A DNA stretch of 64,000 nt from Homalodisca vitripennis (Eukaryota; Arthropoda; Insecta; Hemiptera; Cicadellidae), in NCBI RefSeq assembly GCF_021130785.1, contig NW_025777972.1:17758-81757 (forward strand), given 5' to 3'. Position numbers and translations under genes: made by a program. Positions 24,178 through 37,070 of the stretch are shown one piece after another. The notes under the pieces are model-generated. The model had not been told where the DNA came from. It saw nothing but the letters and a program-made list of their open reading frames with translations, and did no database searches. Numbering within the stretch: the stretch's first letter is position 1; every line of letters starts with the position of its first letter.

Positions 24178-24365
24178 TTCTTCGTTTTGTGTTCACGCAT
24201 AAACTGATCAACCGATTGTAATGAAAGTTTATATGGACATTCTTCGGGTCCCGGGATGAATATAGTCGTATTATTATTTCGAATATTCCTTCAGGCTACG
24301 CCCCACTGGTCTCTAAAACAGGAAAACATTCCTTCTTGGTCTCTAAAGTTGTGTAATATGAATAG
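24178..24365. repeat. Dispersed repeat, copy B
   Basis: Diverged homologue of 2805-3015, same orientation, lying just downstream of the propeller gene. Confidence 0.5.
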
Positions 24366-24539
24366 AAGTTGTGTTAAATGTAATCAACTGTTCTGTGTTA
24401 ACATAGTATTGTGACAGGATACGTTTATTTAATTTAACCACTATTTTAACTATAATATTTATTATTCATAATAAAAATTTAAGAGATACTAACTCCAATT
24501 CTCAGTAATAAAATATATGTGTATTTTTCATTGTAACAA

Positions 24540-25200
24540 TAAGGCAAACTCAGTTATGACACTGGAAATGTCTTAGAACAAAAGAAAATAACAAGATACG
24601 TAAGTAGACCTTTTTTGCCAGAAGTAGTTTTCTGAGATCTATATATTTGTATATTTCCTTGGTCGGGACAATGAAACAAATTTAAATTTGCAACGTAAAA
24701 TATATTAAACCGTTAATTTAAACGGCTGAAGTAGAAGCTTTTGGTTTTTGGCCAATGTAGGTTTCTCAGTTTTACGTGTTTACAAATATTCTATTTGACA
24801 GAACAACGCGAGAAGTTCTAATATGGTACTGAAAAGATCTTAGACTGGAAATCAACACTTTAACACGGGAGTAGTTTTCTTAGATCTACACACACTCGTA
24901 CACCAATAAATATAAACATTTTATTGATCGAGTAAATAAAGTATACTCAGCTGTAGCAATGTAAATACATTAAACTAGAATTGAATTTTAACATCTGGAA
25001 GTACAAACTTTTGTGACCGAAGTAGCCTTCTCAGTCCTAAGTAGGTAAATATATTTCCTTCGTCGGAACAACAAGAAGAAACTCAACTATGGTGCTGGAA
25101 ATATATCAGACCTGAAGTAGATCACAAGAGTCGGAATAAAAGTTTTTTTGAGATATATATATATATTCTTGAATAGGGCAACGAGGCCAATTCAGTTGTG
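24540..25200. repeat. Diverged repeat cluster
   Basis: Several imperfect units share blocks such as GAAGTAG...CTTTTG, TTTCTCAGT, GATCTA and CCTTGGTCGGGAC. Related blocks recur at about 53310-53660. Units are too diverged to define a period by eye. Confidence 0.4.
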
Positions 25201-26225
25201 GTTTCGGAAATTTTTTTAATTTGAGCCAGAAATGCTCCTATACTCGCAAAACTTGGTATAGGAATTATTCAACCTCTGTGATTTGACCTAGTGTATTATA
25301 TGCCTGCAAATCATGTAGTAAACATTTAAGTCAAAGTATTAGCATGATAATACATATGCCTTGCATTTGAGTGTCATTTTGTTAAGATAATTGTTTCAAC
25401 CAGCTAATATTTTATAAAGATATTAACACTCATGTTAAATGGTTAGATTTCCCTATGCCATAGTTAGATTCAATGTGTGCAAAATAAAATAAATTTAACA
25501 AATAATGAAATATGAAGAATCTTGAAGTATTGGAAAAAGGTTTAATTTACTATTACTGGTAAAAGGCTTTTCCGAATCATCGATCTTTTTAATTCATTTA
25601 CCAGTGATATTAAATTAAAAATAAAGAAATACCTTAAACTTTTAGATTTCCAACATAATACTATAAGTTTAAAATTGACAGTCATATGTAAGTTTCATCT
25701 ATACTTAAAGATTTAGTATGATTTATAATAGTATTTTTATAACTATATTTATAATATTCTCTTATCAATTTTTCCTCGGTAACCTAATAATCATATAATT
25801 ATAATCACATAGCCAAATACGACATACTAAATTTCCTATCAAATATAAAACTATAGCAAACCTTAAAACCTGAAGAAAGATTTTTGCTAGAAAACATCAG
25901 AAGAAGACATTTAACACGGAACGGGGAGGCGGGACTGAAAGGCTTGAAAGGGCGGCCTTTTGTTGAAGGGTAAAATATCACTTTGTCGTGTCAGTAGGTC
26001 TCCAGTGAAAACGTGAGCTCGATAATCCCAAGATATGAACCATTGTATTTTCTACAGACAAAAGCTTTCCTAAAAATACACACTACTTCTCGCAATTGTG
26101 CGTTTTTAGTCTATTACATATTTTATTTAGTTCAGTTATAAAGAGAGATAAATTAAGCTTTATCTGAACGTATCTTTAAGGAATATCTATTCGCAGTATA
26201 TCTCGCAACCTATCTTACGGGTATG
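25201..26225. other. Intergenic, nothing recognised
   Basis: AT-rich, no coding or RNA signal seen. Confidence 0.4.
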
Positions 26226-26420
26226 TGTTGACTTAATAATGCATGGATTTTGATTTATACATACAAAAGAATGACTTCGATGCAGGTGAATATCTATCCA
26301 TAAAATGTGACCAAGCGTTGTTGACTTAATAATGCATGGATTTTGATTTATACATACAAAAGAATGACTCGATGCAGGTAAATATTTATCCATAAAATGT
26401 GACCAAGCGTTATTGACTAA
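26226..26420. repeat. About 93-bp tandem duplication
   Basis: The block beginning TGTTGACTTAATAATGCATG at 26226 recurs at about 26319, with a third partial start near 26411. The open frame through it on the minus strand is a by-product. Confidence 0.75.
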
Positions 26421-28505
26421 ATCGCTCAAAATCCCAGTAGGCTGGCAATATTTTTTTATGTCTACGTGAGGATTATAAAAGTTTCTAATGTGTCTAACTG
26501 TTTGTCTGAAATTTTCCATACAACTTCAGTAAAGCATGTTACTTTATGTGTGGTTTTATTAAACATATAACAAACCCGTTGATTTAGATAGTTCCAGAAT
26601 TCCTCCATCGAGTACTTGGGAAAATAATTTAATTGTAACTTCCATGTTAAACAAAACTATCAGGTTTTAAATTCACTATATACTCGTAACCCATTTTTTA
26701 AACTATGATACAATTACAAATACTGAAATTAATGAAACATATTTACCAGATATCAGTATACTCGTTCTTAGGCAGTTATATAATTTATTTTTCATCATGA
26801 AAGACATTTGCTGCCTATGCTTAAACTAGTAATATCTTAAAATAGGAACGTAATGTGATGTATTGAATAATCAAATGTAACTGACATTACACGTTAAAAA
26901 GAAAATGTTGATGGATGTTGTGAATGGAAGTTATTGATGATTAATGAGACAAGTTATTACGTCTTGGAAAATATTAGCCATTAATCATTCAAGTTGTAAA
27001 GATGTTATCGTTACTCGCATCAATCTAACGATCTCGTCTTGTAGCAACAGGAAATTGTGATGCAAATGTTTAAAATTTTCATTCCATAAGCAGTTAATAG
27101 GAATAATAGAAGACACTTCAGAACACGGGCATGAGTATAAGGCGTTTTTTTTCTCATTAGTTTCTGGGATAAAATAAAGAATTAATTTCAAAAAGCTCTA
27201 ATTGAAAGAAATGTAGGAACAACGCAAGTTTATTACTAACAACCTAGTTATCCGGTTTATAGTACATCAAATTGCTATGGAGAGCTATCTTAAGTCAAGA
27301 TATGTTAAATCGAAACTACGAATAGCCCTGCGTGTAAATAAGAGTTAAAGGAATAATAAGTTGTCATGTGACTGTTTTTACCACTGCCACCTAAAGTGAC
27401 AAACATATACATGGAACATTGAGAAGATCGCAAGGGGGGAGCGATGAAGAGGGTGGAGTTATGGTCCGTTATGTACATAATTTGAAGGCAGTGCGGCTAA
27501 TAGAGTTTGGATGAATTCTTATAACATATAAATGTGTCACACATCTAACCATCTACTTTGCAATAGGACGTGAACTATAAACATTTACAATATTTGTCGT
27601 TTTCAAAACAAGGAAGTTATACTGAACATTCGATATGCAAGAAACCAATATATACACATAGATGGTATGAATATTTAGAGTGTTGCATAAAAGAGCTATA
27701 TGTGCTCTCTAAATGTTATACAAACATAACTGAAATATAGAGAAGAGAACAATACAAGACGTTAAAGGAGAAAGGACACACAGCAATACAGGTATATCCT
27801 TTGAAAATACATTTTAAAAGTCATAGCGTTCCAAACATTAACATCTAAATGAAAACGGCTGAAATAGACCTATTTTAATTACATCAAGGAAAAATTAATC
27901 AAATAAATGCAAAATGGTAAAAGACACAATAAAACTTTTGTGACAAATATATGTGGAATAACATCAGATGATGAAGATCAAGTCATTAGAGAAAATTTGC
28001 GGCCTATCGCCATACAGGTTAAAGTGGCAGAGGTTTTAAAATGTATAAAAAGTGAATGTTAAGTACACATATGGTTGTTTTTTCTGAAAAAAAAAAAACT
28101 AATCGAATTTATAAACTTAATACTATATTATTTTGTGAAGAACGGTGCAGTATTAGGTTTTAATACATTTAATTAATAATAATTTAATACATTTTTCTGT
28201 ATTTCCCTGTTTTTTTTTTTAATATAAGAATTATATACGATGGTGAAAATTTTACAATCTGTACGTCAACCTTTTTATATATCAATTCTGATTTGTAATT
28301 TAACCCGGTATGGACAATGTAGTATATAATTTTTATCATACTATTGGAGGACTTGTAGCTTTTCTCAATATATAATTTTTTAACTAATATTAAGAAATAT
28401 TGTTTAGTTACTATAATAAGTAAATAGTAACAACATACAAATAATTAACTCACTATATGCTTTCAAAGTATAACAAGAGAACAACACTAGTTGGTAAAGT
28501 GCCAG
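26421..28505. other. Intergenic, nothing recognised
   Basis: AT-rich DNA with no supported gene or RNA. Confidence 0.4.
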
Positions 28506-28509
28506 GACA

Positions 28510-28951
28510 GACAGTACACACACTGTGACTTACAGTACACACACTGTGACATACATTACACAGACTGTGACATACATTACACACACTGTGACATACATTA
28601 CACACACTGTGACATACATTACACACACTGTGACATACAGTACACAGACTGTGACATACAGTACACACACTGTGACATACAGTACACACACCGTGACATA
28701 CAGTACACACACCGTGACATACAGTACATACACCGTGACAGACAGTACACACACCGTGACATACATTACACACACTGTGACATACATTACACACACTGTG
28801 ACATACATTACACACACTGTGACATACATTACACACACCGTGACGTACAGTACACAGACTGTGACATACAGTACACACACCGTGACAGACAGTACACACA
28901 CTGTGACTTACAGTACACACACTGTGACATACATTACACACACTGTGACAC
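28510..28951. repeat. 21-bp minisatellite, about 21 copies
   Basis: The unit is GTGACATACATTACACACACT (split: GTGACATACATT + ACACACACT) with variants (CAGT for CATT, CCGTG for CTGTG). Because 21 is a multiple of three, several frames on both strands stay open, giving spurious CHSV- or THTVTY-type proteins. Confidence 0.95.
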
Positions 28952-28954
28952 ATA

Positions 28955-29690
28955 CCGTGTGCTGTTACTATAACTTTAAGTTTATACAAGCTAGCATTCG
29001 TATTCTATAATTTACCGCTTCGCTCTTTATGTAATAAGTAAAAATGAAATATATATTTTGGGAAGTTATTAACGTCACTTGTTTTCTGAATTTGAAGACA
29101 AACAAAGACTCCAGATCCACATTTAGAAGACCACCACGGAAACTCGCTCCATTGTTACTTTGTCCATTGTCTTCTACAAAATGGAATTGTTCCACAAAAG
29201 CTATGTCTAGGAGTTTATCTCCAACTTCGAATATAAACCCTAAAGTTGAAAGTTTGACTTAGATTTCTTTAATTAATAGCTGTTACCTGCCGCTTCTCAC
29301 GAATTTGAAATCCAATTTTTTACACTATTTAGTAAGAACACTAATGATATTATGATGGAGTCATATGGAAATTTTCAAGAGTTTACACGTATCGTATACG
29401 CTAGGTAAATAATGTTGTAATGCTCATGGTTAAAAGAACCAGAGTTAGTGACTCGCACGTTTATGAATTTACGGTTATAATTAATTACGTATTAGTAATA
29501 AGTTTAAATCGTATATGTCCAATGTTACAGCTGAGTTTGTATTGTTGCCTTGACCAAGAAAGTACAAATACACAGACCTCTCAAACCTGTTTTGATCAAA
29601 AAGCCTTTGTTCCTAACTGTTCTCATAAACAGGTCTAAGGTATTACCTGTGCCTCAATTGAGTTTGTATTATAGTCCCGAATAAGAATGT
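28955..29690. other. Intergenic, nothing recognised
   Basis: No supported gene. Short frames of 70-75 codons overlap on opposite strands without domain resemblance. Confidence 0.4.
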
Positions 29691-29700
29691 CCTTATATAC

Positions 29701-29742
<42 letters not shown>

Positions 29743-29745
<3 letters not shown>

Positions 29746-31077
29746 GGTGTCAATTAAGTCTGGAACCTCTTTTTTAATTTTTGAACCATAATAGAAAGAA
29801 ATACTAAAGTTCACACGTGCTTACTGGTGATAGTAACGCTCACATCTGCACAATTACCGACCGGATAATCCCTTTAGGGGACGGTCCACAAGGAGTCAGA
29901 CAAAATTCTTAAATAGCAGCATAGTCAAGTTTGGTATCAAATTAAAGATCTTACTTAGCAGAGTACAATGCCGCAAACCGGACTTAAAAAGGTCGATTCA
30001 TTCAGTAGTTATAGCTATTTGAATTTTAAAACTATTGAACAATGTAAATTATTAAGTATTACAAGTAAATACCAATTTTTAAGTACCTGTGATCAAAGTA
30101 AGTGTTCAAAATGTTCCCCTCCCATCATCTGACAATGTAGTAAACGAAGCCAGAAATCAATAATTATTACCAATAACACAACTACTGTTAGAATGTGAAA
30201 GTGGCAGATTGAGTCTTACACAGCATCCACAGAAACTTAACGTTTGGGCAGGTATTATAGGAAATCAAATTATGGGCCCATTATTTATCAATGGTAAATT
30301 AAATGGTGACTCGTATCTAGCAATGCTCCAAAATGAGATAATTCCTGCACTACATTCCTGCTGCTCTTGGTCGACAATTTCAAATAATTTATTTCCAACA
30401 AGATGGTGCGCCACCACACTTTGCTCTCCTTGTTAGAGAATACTTGGATACAATATTCCTTCAGATGGATTGGAAGACGTGGTGCAGTAGAGTGGCCTGC
30501 TCGTTCCCCTGATTTTTTATCTCCGCTGGATTTTTTTCTTTGGGGATACCTCAAAGATAAAGTTTATCGTACTAAGCCTCGAGATTTGGCGCACCTAAGA
30601 AATCTCATAGTCCAAGAAGCTCAAGATATTCCTCGTGACTACCTTCAAAATGCAGTGGATGGCTTTTACAACCGCCTAGGACATTGCCAGACGATGGTAG
30701 GGGAACATTTTGAACACTTACTTTGATCACAGGTACTTAAAAATTAGTGTTTACTTGTAATACTTAATAATTTACATTGTTCAATCGTTTTAAAATTCAA
30801 ATAGCTATAACTACTGAATGAATCCACCTTTTTAAGTCCGATTTGCGGCATTGTACTCTGCTAAGTAAGACCTTTAATTTTATACCAAACTTGACCTATG
30901 CTGCTATTTAAGAATTTTGTCTGACTCCTTGTGGACCGTCCCCCAAAGGGATTATCTGGTCGGTAATTGGGCAGATGTGTACGTTACTATCACCAGTAAG
31001 CACGTGTGAACTTTGGTATTTTTTTATATTGTGGTTTAAAAATTAAAAAAGAGTTTCCAGACTTAATTGACACCCTG
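29743..31077 (+). mobile_element. Mariner/IS630-type element with TIRs of about 390 bp
   Basis: The element begins CAGGGTGTCAATTAAGTCTG at 29743 and ends with the matching reverse complement (...TTGACACCCTG) at 31077. It is flanked by TA within (TA)n. The arms pair for about 390 bp (29743-30137 against about 30684-31077), so the left arm carries an inverted copy of the transposase 3' end. Length is 1335 bp. The internal transposase is partial, so the copy is non-autonomous. Confidence 0.85.
30215..30726 (+). pseudogene. Partial mariner-type transposase, frameshifted
   Basis: Two overlapping frames (from about 30209 and 30403) give the catalytic-core C-terminal half of a Tc1/mariner-superfamily transposase: NVWAGIIGN, GPLFINGKLNG, then WPARSPDFLSPLDFFLWGYL and a C-terminal HFEHLL. 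The second catalytic acid region (FQQDGAPPH-like) falls at the frame change near 30395-30420. The N-terminal DNA-binding half is missing, replaced by the inverted arm. Not functional. Confidence 0.8.
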
Positions 31078-31079
31078 TA

Positions 31080-31112
31080 TATATATATATACACACATAT
31101 ATACATATATAT

Positions 31113-31162
<50 letters not shown>
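31080..31162. repeat. (TA)n microsatellite
   Basis: Dinucleotide array between the mariner-type element and the tRNA-like gene. A second array follows at about 31305-31390. Confidence 0.9.
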
Positions 31163-31166
<4 letters not shown>

Positions 31167-31184
31167 TGTGTCGCAAAAAGTACT

Positions 31185-31255
31185 TGCTCCGCCGGGACTC
31201 GAACCTGGATCTCTTACTTGCCGGGTGAATGTGCTACCATTACACCACAGAGCCC
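31185..31255 (-). tRNA. Degenerate tRNA-like gene (tRNA pseudogene or SINE head)
   Basis: The minus strand reads as a 71-nt cloverleaf. The acceptor pairs 6 of 7, the D stem GTGT/GCAC encloses AATGGTA, and the TTCGAGT T-loop lies in a perfect B box (GGTTCGAGTCC). The anticodon-stem register leaves C at position 33 and an apparent GGC triplet, with one mismatch, so a working tRNA is doubtful. A T5 run (a pol III stop) follows 11 nt downstream. It lies between two (TA)n arrays. Confidence 0.45.
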
Positions 31256-31318
31256 TCACTTTTTACGATTCAATTATTTTGTATTTGACCGTATCTGTCA
31301 CATATGTGTGTATATACG

Positions 31319-31384
<66 letters not shown>

Positions 31385-31390
31385 TATAAT

Positions 31391-34300
31391 GTATACAAGC
31401 TTATGACTGGGAAGACTACTTCGGTCAAAAGATGTATGTTTCTGGTCGTTTAAATTTACTTACAGTCCCACATTTGAATTTCACTTATTACTCCAATCAA
31501 AAACTACAAACATTTTTGGCTCTCTAAAATATATTTCCTGCTCTTGTAATTTACTTTCGGTGTATGATATTTCTAGTCCCATAGTGAGTTTGCCTTGTTG
31601 TCTTGTAGGAAAATAAGTGCCTTCTTGCAAAGCCATTGTTTCCGAACTTTCAAACAGATTTTCATCAGTCGAACAGAATTTCCACGGTTGGGGGATAATC
31701 ATTATAGTATAGGACACGTAAAAGAGAAAACATTTGTATTAAGTAACTTGAAAAGAGCAAATCATTACAGAAACTACACTTGATATCAGCTCCATAACCG
31801 CCCCACACCACCCCACTTCCATCCTTTTGTTATGGTCTAGAAGTGAAGATTTTATAAAAAACTACGTAGTATTCTTGAAGTCGATGGATAAATTTTTCCC
31901 TAAGAGAAAATTCTTTCATTATCTGTGCCAGTTCTGATAGTGGCCATTATGAGAAGGTATTAAGAGATGTAAAAATAGGAAAACATAATTTTTTATCAGG
32001 TCACATTTTTCAACCTAGATTTATGAAAAGCCTACCGTAAGACAATCGAATAATAGTTACAGCACCACCATACAACCACAAAAAGGAACTGGAAGTTACC
32101 ACTTAAAGAGCCTGTGTACGGGTAGCTGATGCTAAATAAATTATTTACATATCTGACGGCTGATTTTAAGTATTTCAAGCTAAAAATATGATCGGAGATG
32201 ATAATAAAACATTTCTGATACTATTAAGCTTCTCTTTTCGATTGGAGGTCGAAATAGCACGTCTGAAGTTTGATTGTTTTCTTCAGGGAAACTGTTTTGC
32301 TGGTTTCAAGAAAAAAAACCCAGATTGTGTCCTTCACTTGTACAATGCAAATTGATTCTCAGACCGAACTATTACTGAGACGAACATATTCGTCACTTAG
32401 GGATTGTTTGACTGGTACTGTTTAATTTGCCGGTTAATAAAAGTCTGAATAGCTCTCAATTGATTAAATAGCATAGAAATGCAGAATTGCAAGACATTTG
32501 GTTCAGTAGTTTCCATTAAACTATCAAATTAAACAATGTAAAAATGAGTCAACAATGAATTGCCGCCTTGACAAACTATCCCCAAAAAGTTCTAAAAGTT
32601 ACCTGAAATGATGCCCGGAGACTGCTACCACAACCCCCCCCCCCCCGTATCCTGGTTAGACAAGGGACATCTACTAAAGGGACATTGATATTACCTAATA
32701 GGCAAATAAATTAAGTTTCATACTAACGAAAAACCCATAGCTAAGTTTTGTGCTTCACTGTGCTTACCTGAGAGATCATAGACTAATAAGAACAAAATAA
32801 AATATGGAACAATGATGTTTAAGCAACTCGGTGACATAAAACGGTTTCAGAAAGATAATCACTAATAACTGTAGATTTGCAAGTTGTCATCAGATCTACG
32901 TATTATATTCAATGTATATTTAAATAATGATTGTTCATATCCGTTAAATCTTACTCGAACTTATCATAACAGCACTCTAGCAGCTGGATATAAAACATAT
33001 CATGTAGGACGCCCTTCCAAAACAACATCATCTACTAACGACATTACATTCTTAGGATAGAACGTATGTGCACATAGCATTGAAACTAAAGCCTTACATA
33101 TGTGTGACAGCGTGAATAATACGAGCATAATACACGCAATTACGAAGTCTGTGCTGACGTGAATAAAACACTTATGTGAAAAGTATTCACAAAACTTTTA
33201 TTAAGCAGAGTTATTAGACAATTTCTCCTCCATAAATAGTGTACATAATATTGGTGAAAACTTTATATTGTTTAGTTTATTGACACAATTAAGGAATTAA
33301 AAAAATAATAATGGATTGTATAAAAATGAGTAGTAATATGTTTATTGAAAGCTGTAAATAATAGCACATGTTGTGTGAATCTTTGAGCACTCACTTTTAA
33401 TACCTACACTTTTAATAATAATAATAGTTATGTTTTATAAGTTTAAAATTCTACTCTCGTGGTGAATATTTAACCTAGGGATAAATGGGCTAACATTATC
33501 ACATAGTTATAAGAATAATTAAATCGTATTTTTCAAATAAAATTGAATCAGAAATACAGTAAAACAAACAATTATAACAACAAAATTCTTTAAAATTATA
33601 AAACTGTCAAAACCTCCTTTCGTGCTCTGGATTGCACAAAAATTAAAAAAAAATAATTGTCGCGAAACAACATGGCGCATGCACAAGTAAGGCAAAGTGG
33701 ACATATGAGATTTCAAAATAAATATCCAAGTTTGACTGCCTAATAATTGGTACTAATAATACTGTTATAGTAAATAAAAGATTAAGACAAGTCTAAATTT
33801 TAAAATATTTAATTAGTTTTAAAATTTGATCAGATATCACAAGTTATAAATCTTAATCTTTCACATTAGCCAGGATTGAAATTTTTGAAACATTATTTCT
33901 TAGATATACCACGTAAATATTAAGCAAGAGGATATAAATCCGAAATTTTGAGTAAAATAAAATACAAATTATAAACAAATGTACACCAAGAACAAATGAA
34001 CAGTTTACCGATTTCGAGTTGAGATAAGGGTTCTTTTGCAGGGAATACGACAGCATAAATACAAATTATGTTTCTTACTTAGATAGTATTTTTTTTAAGT
34101 TAGAGCTGAAGTTTGGGCTTATAAAATGAAAAAGAAAGAAGACTCTAGTTTTCAAGTCGTTTATTGTGTCTCATTTATTTCTAACGTATAAAGATTGCTA
34201 CTGTGGAAATCCACCTACAATATTCCCATCATCCTTTAATAGTGGTTCAACTCTTAAAAAGCACGTTTTAATGTAGATTTAGAATCACACATATTCTGAC

Positions 34301-36425
34301 TCAATGAAAGTGAATATACTACGAGAAACATCACTGCAAGCCTGGGTTGTGGCGTGGAACAGCTAACAGCGACTCAGTTTTATGGGAAAATAATTGAAAC
34401 TAAACATTTGAACAAAAAATTAAAAATCACATAAAACATGCAGAGTGTTTGAACACCGAAGAACAACACGGATGTAAATACAGGTAGAAGAAGAGACGTC
34501 GCGCGTTGCCTCATACTAAGAATCAGCTGGTATGACAACGCGGCAACGCCGCTTGGTGAGAGGCAAATGGAATGCGGTAACTGTCCAACTGTCCAAACCT
34601 ACAGGCTTGCAGTGATGTGTCTCGTATGGTTGACAAGAATCCAATTATATCCTTATAACAAATCAGTTGTAAAATCATGTGCCAAAACATAATTATTTCC
34701 GTTTGATTGTCCACTTTGTTTACAGTAATGAAACTGTTATTGTTTAATCTCTCAATCATAGCTTTGTTGTTGAGCTGTAATTAAAGCCAGATAATACCTG
34801 TTCTTTGTGAGATAAAACCATATATATTGGGGATTTATTGATAAAAAAAGTCTCTATCGGTTTATTTTTATAAATTAAATTCGGTGTGTTATCGTGAATA
34901 TGAGATAAATAAAATATAATTGTAAATAGCTGATTTTTCTCTAACATTTCTCAAAAGTTGTAGCCTACTAAGGCGCTTCAAAATTGCATTTTATGATTGT
35001 GAGAACGTTATTTTGAAGTGGCATTAATGTAAAATGGCAAAGGTGCATCATATAGTGCATACCGACTTACTAGGAAACAATTTTAAAATTTTCAAGTACT
35101 TAAATACTTTTTGAACTGGAAAATAGAACACTTTAATAAAACCTTTTGTTAATCTACTTTGATATTTTGCTTTTGTTCTTTCACTATTTTTACAACAGGT
35201 TTAAAACAATGTTGACAGAATTAATCCTTTGAATTATTTTTGCATCACTTTGGAGAGCCATCTTAATCAACAGAAATTGCCAATAAAGCAAGTTTGCTTA
35301 TACAGGTGAGTTGAAGGGAGCGGAGTTGAAACGTGCCTGGCTAATAGTTTAACGAATTAACTATCAGCGTGACAAAATAATGATCATTATCAATATTGTC
35401 CCTCTCTATTATATATATTATATAGTTATATATAATATATACTGTATATATAATAAATATTATAATTACATTTTATAATATAAATATATAATTATATTTA
35501 TTACTTCTGTGTAGAGCACCTGTAGAGGGAATTCGGAATGATGAGTCAGTCTTATCGGGGTATATTCGTCCTTGTTTCTACAGTGGGCTAGAAGACAAGA
35601 GTCAGGTGTGCGAGAGGGAGATTAGGTTCTGTGGGCACGATCTCTAGACTAACAGCCAGATATGTGACGACGCGAGGTGAGGCAGGTGACAAGCTACGTG
35701 TGTGGAATTCCCTGTTTAACTTCTCCAATCATACCTACTAGTTAGTGAGTAAGTTTCGTTTCATTATTTCCAATTCTTCTAGTTTTAGGACAGTTAATGA
35801 GTAATTATGCATACATGGTTTCCACAATTTTTCTGACTCCTTATACTAATAATACTGATTCGAAACGTTAATATACAGATGTAAAGGTCCATGTTATAAA
35901 TTCTGAAAAGTTTCTAATTTAACAGGTAATTTAAATGTTCTTTTATATTTTATAGTCATTTGTTTATCGTATAGATACATTTATTAAGAGTTCAATTACC
36001 TTTTAAACTTTACCATACCCATAGCGTCACTGTTCTGTGCAAGATCTTATCAGAATAAGGAGGAGAGGCGGTACAATACAAGATCGGTTATACTGAGCGT
36101 AACATTCACATACAGAAATTGAATCTACGGTATCACAAACACAAATCTAAATCCGATGCCCAAGAGTCTGAGGGAATTCTTAAATTCGATTTTCAAATTT
36201 AATTATAAATTTAGTTAATAGTAGGAAAAAATTACTGCATTATTTTATTGTAAATTTAAGTCGAAAGGAGCGGCATTTTGTCAAATGAAAAAAAGAACTG
36301 CAGTTATATTCTGTATGTACATATTATACATTAGATTTATGAAATATATTTTATTTTCGGTAAAACTGAGAATATTTGATTAGTAATTAAAGAAAAACTT
36401 ATTATAGAAAAACAATATTATAGAT
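31391..36425. other. Intergenic stretch, no gene recognised
   Basis: AT-rich DNA with a C-run at about 32633-32646 and a palindromic TA-rich patch at 35410-35500. A GC-richer 200-bp patch (35515-35715) has no identifiable coding or LTR structure. Confidence 0.4.
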
Positions 36426-36429
36426 AATA

Positions 36430-36430
36430 G

Positions 36431-36491
<61 letters not shown>
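36430..36491. repeat. (TA)n array at the Maverick left junction
   Basis: The Maverick sits inside this array. The 6-bp target duplication TATATA is 36486-36491 on the left and 51873-51878 on the right. Confidence 0.9.
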
Positions 36492-36493
<2 letters not shown>

Positions 36494-36706
36494 TAGATAT
36501 GAATATGGGGTTCCTAGCGCACTTTTGGGACAGACAGAAAATCAATAGAAAATACTGTTTACAGGACAATAAACGAATCTAAGAAATCTAACAGGAAAGC
36601 ACGAATGTTAAATAACCGAATCTTTAGCTGTTTTACTGTTCAATGTTTGCTTCTACATTTATAAGCTGTTTTAATGAAAAAATCCAGAAATCTTAATAAA
36701 AAATCT
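36492..36706 (+). repeat. Maverick left terminal inverted repeat (215 bp)
   Basis: Read base by base it matches the reverse complement of 51658-51872 with no difference seen. Confidence 0.95.
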
Positions 36707-37015
36707 TTATTCTACAAAGTTAATTGTAACACAGTCTTTATCTTTAATAGTCTTTTTTCCAGTAACAATCAAGTGTAATTTTTCATTTTTGTTTAATTCT
36801 TTAATCTTTTTTTCATCCAAAACAGTCAAAAATCTGTTCGGTAAGTGTACTTTACAATCTTCCAACTCGGCAATTATTGTAAACCCGAATTTATCTTTCA
36901 TTTTCTCCAAATTCAAGATTCTATATCTCTTTTTTTCTTCCAATTCCACTAATTTCTTATATTCTTTGAATCTTAGTTCACCAACCTTATTCAACTCTTG
37001 TAACAGTGCCGCCAT
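36707..37015 (-). CDS. Maverick small protein, 102 aa, possibly OB-like
   Basis: Lysine-rich helical N-terminus followed by alternating beta segments (FGFTIIAELEDCKVHLP, LHLIVTGKK, CVTINFVE), which could form a small beta-barrel. No family was recognised. The ATG lies in TAATAAATGG, the start signal shared by the element, which supports a real gene. The stop codon abuts the TIR. It is divergent from PolB across a perfect palindrome. A replication-linked nucleic-acid-binding role is only a guess. Confidence 0.6.
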   Translation of the reverse strand: MAALLQELNKVGELRFKEYKKLVELEEKKRYRILNLEKMKDKFGFTIIAELEDCKVHLPNRFLTVLDEKKIKELNKNEKLHLIVTGKKTIKDKDCVTINFVE

Positions 37016-37070
37016 TTATTATAGAAAAATCTTTTAACTAATTTTAGTTAAAAGATTTTTCTATAATAAA
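37015..37070. repeat. Perfect palindrome, 26-bp arms
   Basis: Arms 37015-37040 and 37045-37070 are exact reverse complements around ATTT. Each arm carries the element's TTTTTCTATAATAAA start signal, so a second copy faces PolB without an ATG. It may be a bidirectional promoter or a replication or packaging structure. Confidence 0.85.

Noticed and set aside
28510..28951. CRISPR-like array
   Set aside because: There are no unique spacers. Units are contiguous 21-bp repeats in a eukaryotic genome.
28453..29010. Cysteine/histidine-rich and Thr/Tyr-rich long proteins on both strands
   Set aside because: They are translations of a 21-bp minisatellite. Every frame stays open because the period is a multiple of three.
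30990..31259. Protein starting [11 protein letters not shown]
   Set aside because: It reads through the tRNA-like sequence and a (TA)n array. The RNA-like structure explains it better.
35515..35715. GC-richer patch that might be a solo LTR
   Set aside because: No TG...CA ends, target duplication or second copy could be found.
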